Positions 1 to 5,379 of a stretch of 9,364 nucleotides of DNA are shown here, piece after piece. Both the position numbers and the translations under genes were made by a program. The stretch comes from Candidatus Sumerlaeota bacterium. GTDB lineage: Bacteria; Sumerlaeota; T1SED10-198M. Positions within the stretch are counted from its first letter, which is position 1. Each line of letters begins with the position of its first letter. The stretch covers positions 1-9,364 of the forward strand of contig PWGE01000222.1 of assembly GCA_003554345.1 (NCBI GenBank), in the 5' to 3' direction. The notes under the pieces were generated by a model. The model did no database searches. It worked only from the letters and a program-made list of their open reading frames with translations, and was not told the DNA's origin.

Positions 1-77
1 CAGGCGTATAGAACTTGTAAGCAATATTTTTCTGTTTTCTTAGTTGTTCTTCTTTTTCTGAATTCTTAAGGTATTTC

Positions 78-90
78 TATTTTCAGAGGA
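78..90 (+). repeat. Dispersed 13-mer repeat, copy 1
   Basis: TATTTTCAGAGGA. Identical sequence occurs at 527-539 (+) and 9312-9324 (-). An 11-bp core match lies at 3240-3250 (+) and a 10-bp match at 256-265 (+). All copies are outside genes. Function unknown. Confidence 0.6.
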
Positions 91-223
91 ATTATTCATG
101 TCAGCACGAGTGCTAACGCAACCAATGATGAATCCGCCATAGACGGACTGTAAGTCGGGAATCGGCGATTCCGGGAAAGCCCGCAATTATATCCATCACC
201 ATTATTGTAAATATCCCGAGGTA

Positions 224-245
224 GAGACGCAATATTTTGCGTCTC
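224..245. repeat. Perfect hairpin with GAGACGCAA arms
   Basis: Arms 224-232 (GAGACGCAA) and 237-245 (TTGCGTCTC) are exact reverse complements around a 4-nt TATT loop. There is no following T-run on either strand of the kind an intrinsic terminator needs. From memory, similar GTAGAGACGC-type palindromes are found as scattered intergenic elements in many unrelated bacterial genomes, so this is probably a REP- or MITE-like element rather than part of a gene. Confidence 0.6.
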
Positions 246-332
246 AAAAAGGTTGTATTTTCAGATAAGAATATACCACGAAAAAAAGATACTATTCTGT
301 TTCCAGGATCTGCTAACATTATCTTTTCTGGC

Positions 333-485
333 ATCCTGTTTCATCCTGTCCATCATGTTAAATCTCTTTTCCTGGTCTGCTCTTTTTCTGGAGTCTTTAT
401 CCTGGAAATCCTGTACATCGATGCAAATTTTCTGTATTCTTAATCTTTTAGTTCTTATCCTGTTTCACCCTGCAAATCCTGTTTA
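333..485 (+). repeat. Three clusters of 9-10 bp ATCCTGT-type units
   Basis: Cluster 1 (333-361): ATCCTGTTTC, ATCCTGTCC, ATCATGTTAA. Cluster 2 (399-425): ATCCTGGAA, ATCCTGTAC, then a degenerate unit. Cluster 3 (457-485): ATCCTGTTTC, ACCCTGCAA, ATCCTGTTTA. Units are degenerate, directly adjoining, and 9-10 bp long, close to one helical turn. There are no unique spacers, so this is not a CRISPR. Degenerate repeats of this wording are, from memory, common in intergenic DNA of diverse bacteria; their role is unknown. Confidence 0.6.
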
Positions 486-526
486 ATCTTTTCTTTTCTG
501 AATGTTTTCTTTCTTTTCCCGGGTTT

Positions 527-539
527 TATTTTCAGAGGA
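527..539 (+). repeat. Dispersed 13-mer repeat, copy 2
   Basis: Exact copy of TATTTTCAGAGGA. Its upstream flank GGGTTTT resembles the upstream flank of the minus-strand copy at 9312-9324 (AGGGTTT), extending the similarity to about 18 bp with one single-base length difference. Confidence 0.6.
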
Positions 540-714
540 GTTTCATTCTCAAGCCTTCTTTCTAAAATGGTCATCAAAATGGAACAGATTTTTCCATAAA
601 TAATTTTTATTGGAAATACTTCAATTCGTTGAATATGTCGAATAGACAACGGTCAATGTACATTCAAACTGCTTTTTCTTGACTTTTTTGATCTATGAGA
701 TACCATTACAGGGC

Positions 715-1581
715 ATGAAGAAACTCAGTATTATACTCCCCGTCTTCAATGAAGAAGCGAGTATAGAATTAATCCTTAAAGATATTAAGAATATTATTGA
801 AAGAAATAATATTGATAGCCAGATAATAGTTGTTGACGACGGAAGCTCCGACCGTACTCCAGATATACTTTCAGAGCAGGATAATATTAAAATTATCTCC
901 AACAAAAGAAATAAAGGTTACGGGCACTCTTTAAAAAAGGGCTTACTGGCAGCCAAACATGAATGGGTCGCTATTTGCGATGCGGATGGAACATATCCTG
1001 TTCAGGAATTTGAAAACATGTTTCAGTATATGGACAGGGCGGATATGATAGTCGGTTCCAGAACAGGGCAAAAAGTAGCAATTCCCTGGATACGACGGCC
1101 CGCAAAATGGTTCCTCAATAAGTTGGCTAATTATCTCGTAGAATACAAAATTCCTGATCTCAATTCAGGGATGCGTCTGTTTCGAAAAAAATGCGCCATG
1201 CAGTTTTTTAACATATATCCCGAGGGATTTTCCTTCACTACCACCATCACCATGGCTTTTATCAGCAAAGACCTCGAAGTCATTTTTCATCGCATCAATT
1301 ATTATCCACGCCGCGGTAAATCCAAAATCGTTCCCTGGCGGGACATGCAAAACTTTCTGGTGACAATTGTACGGACGATTCTTTACTTCAACCCTCTCAA
1401 GGTGTTTTTGCCTCTTTGCATGGCATTCTTTCTCCTTGCCTGCCTTGTACTGGTAGGAAGCTGGTATTTTGAAGGACAGATTCGTGACGCCACTATTATT
1501 ATATTGCTTATGACCTCTTTTCAAGCTGCCGCTATGGGCTTCCTGGCTGATCTCATCAACCGAAAAAGCGACCGTCTGTAG
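715..1581 (+). CDS. Family 2 glycosyltransferase, polyprenyl-phosphate type, membrane-anchored
   Basis: This is a GT-A fold glycosyltransferase of 288 residues that probably moves a sugar from a nucleotide donor to a polyprenyl-phosphate carrier on the cytoplasmic face of the membrane, as dolichyl-phosphate mannose synthase and GtrB/ArnC-type enzymes do. The opening strand SIILPVFNEE (5-14), DDGSSD (41-46), the DAD metal-binding motif (89-91, followed by GTYP) and PDLNSGMRLFRK (147-158) are all characteristic. Two hydrophobic helices, about 228-250 and 258-282, form a C-terminal membrane anchor, and the protein ends shortly after, so it is at the short end for the family. The ATG at 715 is chosen because it begins the conserved first strand. 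A TTG at 679 in frame would add 12 residues. Neither has a well-spaced Shine-Dalgarno site (AGGG at 710-713 is too close). It stands alone; the sugar and acceptor are unknown. Confidence 0.88.
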   Translation: MKKLSIILPVFNEEASIELILKDIKNIIERNNIDSQIIVVDDGSSDRTPDILSEQDNIKIISNKRNKGYGHSLKKGLLAAKHEWVAICDADGTYPVQEFENMFQYMDRADMIVGSRTGQKVAIPWIRRPAKWFLNKLANYLVEYKIPDLNSGMRLFRKKCAMQFFNIYPEGFSFTTTITMAFISKDLEVIFHRINYYPRRGKSKIVPWRDMQNFLVTIVRTILYFNPLKVFLPLCMAFFLLACLVLVGSWYFEGQIRDATIIILLMTSFQAAAMGFLADLINRKSDRL

Positions 1582-1674
1582 CCCCGGCGACATTATTCTG
1601 TATTCAAGTAACCTTATCAACATTTTCTATGCTTTCACAATTGCCAGTTCTCATTGCTGTATATCATAACTTTT

Positions 1675-1699
1675 ATAGATGAGATCTATTAATTTTTTC
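1675..1699 (+). terminator. Weak candidate terminator after the glycosyltransferase
   Basis: ATAGAT (1675-1680) and ATCTAT (1684-1689) form a 6-bp stem with a GAG loop, followed by TTAATTTTTT. The stem has only one GC pair per arm and lies 94 bp after the stop codon, so termination here would be inefficient. Confidence 0.25.
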
Positions 1700-1930
1700 T
1701 CTGATATTCAACCCGATAGCTGAAAAAAAAGCCCTATTCAAGGGAAAAAAGATAGATTGTTTTACATTGCAGACGATAAAAGCAGGTGAAAGTATTGGGG
1801 GAACGAGCATTAAATAAAGCCGTTTCATATATGTACCAAACACAACATTTTGATATATCCCCCACTTCCCTTTTCTTCCCTATTTTATATAAAGAATTAC
1901 GCTGGTACGGCATGGTATATATGTATTATT

Positions 1931-1950
1931 GTATAATTTGACCCTTATAC
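1931..1950. promoter_or_regulatory. Candidate operator dyad next to the -35 box
   Basis: GTATAA (1931-1936) and TTATAC (1945-1950) are a perfect inverted repeat separated by 8 bp, ending exactly one base before the TTGACA box at 1951. The size and position suit a dimeric regulator acting as activator or repressor. In an AT-rich region a 6-bp dyad may also occur by chance. Confidence 0.35.
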
Positions 1951-1979
1951 TTGACAAGCGTGATTTATTAAACTATAAT
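1951..1979 (+). promoter_or_regulatory. Perfect consensus sigma70-type promoter
   Basis: TTGACA at 1951-1956 and TATAAT at 1974-1979 are separated by exactly 17 bp, so both boxes and the spacer match the housekeeping consensus. Transcription would start near 1986, giving an untranslated leader of about 40 nt before the ATG at 2026. An exact consensus promoter is uncommon and suggests strong transcription or a regulator that restrains it. Confidence 0.85.
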
Positions 1980-2010
1980 ATTTTTAGACCGATTTAATTA
2001 AGAGTAAATA

Positions 2011-2019
2011 AAAAGGAGG
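2011..2019 (+). promoter_or_regulatory. Strong ribosome binding site
   Basis: AAAAGGAGG ends 6 nt before the ATG at 2026. It selects this ATG over the in-frame ATG at 2035, which would have a 15-nt spacing. Confidence 0.85.
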
Positions 2020-2025
2020 CAAATC

Positions 2026-3231
2026 ATGAAGGTCATGAAGTATTTACTGATTATGGTTTTAAGTTTTTTTTTATTCTTCCTGTTTGGAGAACCTTTTGAC
2101 GTTACCTGGGAAGAAATTGGCGAGGGAGACGGAAATTTTTTTGGTGAGGCCGGAGCAGAAGCTGACAAACTTTTTACGGCGGTTGACGATAATTATTTAT
2201 ATTTTCAGGCCAAAAATGAAAGTGCAGGTGAATGGTTGACATGGGCATTTATTATTGATACCAGAGATGGGGGTGGAACCGGATGCCCACAGGGTTATCA
2301 AGTTGGTTTTGGCCATGAAAACCCACCTGATTTTGCCATGATTGGAGATTTTGATGGAAACTGGGGTGAGTTAAGAGTCTGGGATCCAGAAAATTCAGAA
2401 TGGGCTGGTGGTGGGACTAATCTTCCGGACAATTATTACGTTTCTAGTGATCAGACAGTGGTAGAAGTTCGGTTTCCACGAGGAGAGATAAACAGACCCA
2501 ATGCTGTGCACATTCAATATTATATTACAGGAGACAACTCAAGTCAACACGCCTCTTTTGATAGCATTCCAGCTGACGAGGTAGCAGGAAGCTGGGACGA
2601 TTATACTGAACTCTCTAATTATATTTCTGTTTACATGCCTTTTGGCGACCCTTTTGATGTGGTTTGGAATGAAAAAGAGTCAGGTGATGGCAATAGCTTC
2701 ATTGGAGATGCTATTGCAGACAGGCTCTATACTTCAGTTGATGATGACTATCTCTATTTTCGTGCTACTCATCTAAATATAGCTGACTGGAAAACCCCTG
2801 GAATGGTTTGGGCATTCCTCCTTAATACAGCTGCAGGCGGAGGTTCTTCGTGTCCATGGGGCAGAGAAATCTATTTTGATCATCCCGAAAATCCCAATCA
2901 CCTTATGATTGGTCATTTTGGAAGCGATATTGGACAGTTTATTTCCTGGGATGGAACTCAATGGACTGGTTACGAAGTACAACGTGATGGGGATTATTAT
3001 ATGGCTGAAGACCGATCAGAAGTACAGGTTCGATTTGACAAAACAGAAATAGGCGAACCCGCTACTATAGATGTTCAGTATTATATCTCCGGGAATAATG
3101 ATGATCATGGCTGTTTTGATAGTATTCCTTCTGACGAACTAGCCGAAGGCTGGAATCCTCCGGCAAGCACTTCTAATCTATCGAATTATGTTCAAAATGT
3201 CAGCCGCATTAAGGATTGGATTCTTCACTAA
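2026..3231 (+). CDS. Exported protein of two tandem beta-rich domains, function unknown
   Basis: The 401-residue product starts with a hydrophobic segment (about 5-20) typical of a signal peptide or signal anchor; no clear signal peptidase I site or lipobox cysteine follows, so it may stay tethered. The rest is an internal duplication: residues 21-200 and 207-389 align end to end, sharing G(E/D)PFDV, GDGN, AD(K/R)L(F/Y)T, VDD(N/D)YLYF, WAF, GGG..CP.G, ENP, MIG.F, VRF, QYYI(T/S)G, FDSIP(A/S)DE and LSNY. By eye about four in ten positions are identical. The VDD.YLYF core resembles CBM9/DOMON-like beta-sandwich domains that bind sugars or other ligands; that is inference, and no catalytic motif is seen. 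One cysteine per repeat (C87, C276) is conserved, with an extra C363. A strong promoter, strong ribosome binding site and strong terminator make it a monocistronic, probably abundant envelope or secreted protein. Confidence 0.85.
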   Translation: MKVMKYLLIMVLSFFLFFLFGEPFDVTWEEIGEGDGNFFGEAGAEADKLFTAVDDNYLYFQAKNESAGEWLTWAFIIDTRDGGGTGCPQGYQVGFGHENPPDFAMIGDFDGNWGELRVWDPENSEWAGGGTNLPDNYYVSSDQTVVEVRFPRGEINRPNAVHIQYYITGDNSSQHASFDSIPADEVAGSWDDYTELSNYISVYMPFGDPFDVVWNEKESGDGNSFIGDAIADRLYTSVDDDYLYFRATHLNIADWKTPGMVWAFLLNTAAGGGSSCPWGREIYFDHPENPNHLMIGHFGSDIGQFISWDGTQWTGYEVQRDGDYYMAEDRSEVQVRFDKTEIGEPATIDVQYYISGNNDDHGCFDSIPSDELAEGWNPPASTSNLSNYVQNVSRIKDWILH

Positions 3232-3239
3232 CAGAAAAC

Positions 3240-3250
3240 TTTTCAGAGGA
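3240..3250 (+). repeat. Dispersed repeat, partial copy
   Basis: TTTTCAGAGGA matches the last 11 bases of the 13-mer found at 78, 527 and 9312 (minus). It starts 9 bases after the stop codon of the duplicated-domain gene. Confidence 0.5.
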
Positions 3251-3291
3251 ATAAAACAGCGCTAAACATTTACTGAGAAAATAGTTGACAG

Positions 3292-3354
3292 AGAACCCGG
3301 AGGTACAGTGAGCCAAAGACTGCTTGTTGTGTTTTCTCCGGGTTCTTTTTTTTT
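3292..3354 (+). terminator. Strong rho-independent terminator
   Basis: AGAACCCGGAG (3292-3302) pairs perfectly with CTCCGGGTTCT (3336-3346), an 11-bp GC-containing stem, followed directly by a run of nine T (3346-3354, its first T closing the stem). The 33-nt loop is longer than usual and may hold a small inner stem (CAGT 3307-3310 with ACTG 3319-3322). It ends the transcript of the gene at 2026 and isolates it from the operon downstream. Confidence 0.88.
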
Positions 3355-3720
3355 ACAGTCCAGAAAAATATTCACGTAGCATGTGTATTTCCAGTTTTTG
3401 CAGGCCTTATCTTAAATATTATATCAGGTGTACCCTTAAACATATGACCCAATTCAGTCTCTGCCATTTTAAGCGGTGAAGTCGATAAAAACAGTCAAAC
3501 CCCATTCTTATGCCGTTAGTTGCAGAAAAATTACAAGGACTCTGGTAAAAAAAGCCTCTACGTATAATTTTTGATGTCCATCCGCAATATGTTATTATGA
3601 TTTGAGATATACAAACAAAGAATTCTGGTAACAATAGAATAATAAAATTAACATGAGAGGATAGCTCAGATAATAGTTTCTTAAATTATCGAAAAACCCA
3701 CTGCATTTATAAAACTTTTG

Positions 3721-3745
3721 ATTTGAAAAATATTTCATTTCAAAT
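3721..3745. promoter_or_regulatory. Candidate operator dyad upstream of the operon
   Basis: ATTTGAAA (3721-3728) and TTTCAAAT (3738-3745) are perfect 8-bp inverted repeats with a 9-bp gap. The right arm covers the -35 position (3738-3743) of the promoter below, as expected for a repressor site. AT-richness makes chance occurrence possible. Confidence 0.4.
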
Positions 3746-3757
3746 AATTATTAAATG

Positions 3758-3766
3758 TGATATAAT
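3758..3766 (+). promoter_or_regulatory. Extended -10 promoter of the eight-gene operon
   Basis: TGATATAAT gives an exact TATAAT (3761-3766) preceded by the extended -10 TG. The -35 position (TTTCAA at 3738-3743, 17-bp spacing) is poor, which an extended -10 promoter tolerates. The start would be near 3773, about 32 nt before the ATG at 3805. Confidence 0.6.
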
Positions 3767-3804
3767 AATAATGGTTGGAACGTATCAAAAGAGGGTTTTG
3801 AAGT

Positions 3805-4305
3805 ATGAATTTCTTTGAGAAAGTGGTTTCTCGAGAAGGGGTGGAAATATATTCTGCACCCCACTCTCGTGAAAAAGCTCTGTACAAGCTCTCTTTATTA
3901 CTCAAAAAGCAGGTAAGCGACGAAGAAGCTACCTGTCGTCAAGTTTATGATGGTGCCATAGAAAGGGAGCATATAGGGTCAACCGCCGTAGGTCATGGGG
4001 TTGCTTATTCTCATTATAATTGCGAGAGTTTAAAAAGATTGTATGCCGTTGTCGGTATTTTCCCAGATGGCATTGTAGCCTGGGAAAGCCCTGATGATAA
4101 ACCCATTCATATTCTCTTTTTAATTGCCTCACCTGATAAAGAGTCCTGCCGCTATTTTGCGTTTATTACACATATTTCCCGTATGTTACGCTCTAACCGT
4201 CTTATTACTGAAATGAAAAACAGCAACAATCCTGATCATATCTATGACTTCCTTCTCCAATGGGAAAGAAAACATGGCACTCAATTATATGTTTGTCAAA
4301 AATAG
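3805..4305 (+). CDS. PTS EIIA type-2 domain protein, PtsN-like
   Basis: At 166 residues this is a free-standing EIIA domain of the fructose/mannitol family, the size of the nitrogen-PTS protein PtsN. Such proteins carry a phosphate on a histidine received from an HPr-like carrier, and either pass it to a transporter or act as regulators by binding other proteins. The phosphorylation site is best placed at H70 in GHGVAYSH (63-70), where family members usually have AIPH; here the proline is a serine. The following segment (KPIHILFLIASPD, 99-111, and ITHISRMLRS, 121-130) matches the usual order, in which families have 'VHLVFLLA' and 'HL..LA..L'. No EI, HPr, EIIB or EIIC gene is in the window, so a regulatory role is more likely than sugar uptake. 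GAGGG at 3791-3795 lies 9 nt before the ATG. It is the first gene of the operon; the next starts 21 bp on. Confidence 0.82.
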   Translation: MNFFEKVVSREGVEIYSAPHSREKALYKLSLLLKKQVSDEEATCRQVYDGAIEREHIGSTAVGHGVAYSHYNCESLKRLYAVVGIFPDGIVAWESPDDKPIHILFLIASPDKESCRYFAFITHISRMLRSNRLITEMKNSNNPDHIYDFLLQWERKHGTQLYVCQK

Positions 4306-4326
4306 TAGTTTTTGAAGGAAGACGGG

Positions 4327-4953
4327 ATGGTAAAAAACATTATTTTTGACCTGGGAAATGTTCTTTTCCATCTTAATTTCTCTGCCACGTTCCGTTATCT
4401 TAAAGCACATGTATCAGCAGAAAAAGATGTTGAACATATTTTTCAGGAAGTTATAAGGGGCAAAGAGTTTGATCTCTTTAATCGTGGCAAAATTACCCGC
4501 CAGGAATTTTTCCGGTATGTTCGTCAGTTTTTGGACAAAGTCATTGATGAAGAAGACTTCTGGCGAGGTTATTCCGATATTTTCATTCCCAATCGACGCC
4601 TGATACAGACTATTCCTTCCCTGAAGGAACACTTTCATCTTTTTATTCTCTCCAATACTGATGTTGCCCACATGGAATATCTTTTTCACAAATATCCTCA
4701 CTTTTTCAAGCTCTTTAATGACGCTGTCTACTCTTATGAAGCAGGGGCCATGAAACCAGAACGACAAATATTCAAATTCCTCCTCCATAAAACAGGGATT
4801 ACCGCCTCTTCTTCCCTTTTTATTGATGACCTGTCACATAATATTGAGGTGGCTCAGGAAATGGGCTTCCGGACTTTTCACTTCTCGAACAACACAGATG
4901 AGCTCCTCCATTATATAGAAGAGTTGAAAAACCCAGCAGGAAAACAACATTGA
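4327..4953 (+). CDS. HAD superfamily hydrolase, YihX-like sugar phosphatase
   Basis: A 208-residue cytosolic haloacid dehalogenase-type phosphatase (subfamily IA with an alpha-helical cap). Motif I is FDLGNV (7-12) with nucleophile D8; the second aspartate of the classic DxD is replaced by G10-N11, as in the E. coli YihX group (alpha-D-glucose-1-phosphate phosphatase). Motif II is LSNT (108-111), motif III includes K143 in AMKPE, and motif IV is FIDDLSHNIEVA (165-176) with D167 and D168. All catalytic elements are present, so it should be active on a small phosphorylated substrate, possibly a sugar phosphate. The ATG at 4327 has AAGGA at 4315-4319 with 7-nt spacing; an upstream TTG at 4312 would include the ribosome binding site and is rejected. 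The stop overlaps the start of the next gene. Confidence 0.86.
   Translation: MVKNIIFDLGNVLFHLNFSATFRYLKAHVSAEKDVEHIFQEVIRGKEFDLFNRGKITRQEFFRYVRQFLDKVIDEEDFWRGYSDIFIPNRRLIQTIPSLKEHFHLFILSNTDVAHMEYLFHKYPHFFKLFNDAVYSYEAGAMKPERQIFKFLLHKTGITASSSLFIDDLSHNIEVAQEMGFRTFHFSNNTDELLHYIEELKNPAGKQH
4937..4941 (+). promoter_or_regulatory. Ribosome binding site supporting a TTG start
   Basis: CAGGA lies 8 nt before TTG at 4950. It supports use of this non-ATG start; the first in-frame ATG (5097) would remove the membrane segment. Confidence 0.5.
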
Positions 4954-5372
4954 AGGCATTCCGTGTTTTTAAAAATAAGCTCCTCGTCAGAAAAATCAGG
5001 TTTTTTTTCAACGCTATTATTCTCCTCTTTCTTTTTTTTATTATCATTCTTCATAGTGTAGGACTCCGGCATTTTTTCCATTCACCGGTAAACCTCATGA
5101 ATATGGTAATGACATATCGGGAACTGTATCACATTCGCTATGCTCTTGAACGCTATTATGACGACCATGAGGACTATCCTTCGGATCGCGATTTCAAAAA
5201 TTACCTTTATGACCTGGACGTCCAGAAAAGAATCTCTTTAAGAACTGATAGATGGGGAAATCAATACAGGTATTTGCCCGATATTTATGATGATAAAGTG
5301 GTTCTGGTCAGCAAAGGACCAGACGGTATTGTGGGAACAAAGGATGATATAAGACTAATCTGGCAAAAATGA
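4950..5372 (+). CDS. Membrane-anchored GspG-like (pseudopilin C-terminal fold) protein
   Basis: A 140-residue protein with a basic N-terminus, one transmembrane helix (about 18-35) and an outside domain that carries the signature of major pseudopilin GspG: a helix with YALERYYDDHEDYPS (64-78), RWGNQYRYLP (101-110) and SKGPDGIVGTKDDI (121-134). In GspG the last element forms a calcium-binding loop, and its aspartates (D125, D132, D133) are kept. Missing is the type IV prepilin leader (G/FTLIE) and its peptidase site, so it should not be processed or polymerised in the usual way. It begins with TTG overlapping the TGA of the phosphatase gene (TTGA), which indicates coupling. The next gene starts 7 bp after its stop. 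A role as a stand-alone envelope domain or a diverged pseudopilin is possible; no other secretion gene is nearby. Confidence 0.72.
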   Translation: MKAFRVFKNKLLVRKIRFFFNAIILLFLFFIIILHSVGLRHFFHSPVNLMNMVMTYRELYHIRYALERYYDDHEDYPSDRDFKNYLYDLDVQKRISLRTDRWGNQYRYLPDIYDDKVVLVSKGPDGIVGTKDDIRLIWQK

Positions 5373-5379
5373 GGCAACA

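Larger units (their letters stand above)
1..714. other. Repeat-rich intergenic region without a convincing gene
   Basis: No reading frame here has a plausible start, ribosome binding site and protein-like composition; the short open frames on both strands overlap repeats and are low-complexity. The stretch holds T-rich words (TTTTCTG on the + strand at 28, 54, 324, 384, 428 and 494), two exact copies of a 13-mer, a perfect hairpin at 224-245, a small dyad at 158-172 (GGAATC/GATTCC, 3-nt loop), and three clusters of ATCCTGT-like units. Near the glycosyltransferase a 5-bp stem with a TTCG loop lies at 620-633 (TTCAA/TTGAA). I see no good promoter for the downstream gene. It is probably an accumulation site for dispersed intergenic repeats. 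Confidence 0.6.
1582..2025. other. Intergenic region with dyads and the downstream promoter
   Basis: No gene is supported. From left to right it holds an AT-rich dyad at 1675-1689 followed by a T-run, a small CCCT/AGGG stem (1732-1744), a possible long-range stem pairing 1790-1802 with 1858-1867, a dyad at 1931-1950, and the promoter and ribosome binding site of the next gene. Confidence 0.55.
3232..3804. other. Intergenic region: terminator, gene-free stretch, next promoter
   Basis: It contains the partial repeat copy at 3240-3250, the strong terminator at 3292-3354, then about 350 bp (3361-3720) in which I find no convincing gene on either strand, and finally a dyad and promoter for the downstream operon. 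A minus-strand open frame at 3419-3634 has no recognisable family or ribosome binding site. Confidence 0.5.

Noticed and set aside
103-116. AGCAC-GA-GTGCT with GAGTGCTAA, the right half of the CIRCE heat-shock operator
   Set aside because: The matching left half TTAGCACTC is absent at the required 9-bp spacing and no chaperone gene follows.
333-485. Possible CRISPR array from repeated ATCCTGT units
   Set aside because: Units are 9-10 bp, degenerate and mostly adjoining, with no 25-40 bp repeats, no unique spacers and no cas genes.
679-706. TTGACT (679-684) and TACCAT (701-706) as a promoter for the glycosyltransferase
   Set aside because: The -10 match is poor and the start point would fall next to the ATG at 715, implying a nearly leaderless message.
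1165-1623. 152-codon minus-strand open frame opposite the glycosyltransferase
   Set aside because: It lies over the 3' half of a well-conserved glycosyltransferase gene and its translation matches no family I recognise.
3285-3290. TTGACA as a -35 box just before the terminator
   Set aside because: No -10-like sequence lies 15-19 bp downstream, and the next element is the terminator stem.
3563-3568. TATAAT within the 3361-3720 gap
   Set aside because: No -35 box at suitable spacing, no extended -10 TG and no gene close behind.
3419-3634. 71-codon minus-strand open frame in the gap before the operon
   Set aside because: No ribosome binding site or promoter stands out, composition is unlike the real genes here and no family is recognisable; a degraded gene cannot be excluded.
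3659-3676. GGATAGCTCAGATAATAG resembles the D-arm start of a tRNA
   Set aside because: No anticodon arm, T-arm (GTTCRA) or acceptor pairing follows in the next 70 bases.
4414-4788. 124-codon minus-strand open frame opposite the HAD phosphatase
   Set aside because: It is antisense to catalytic motifs of a clear HAD gene, with no sign of an independent gene.
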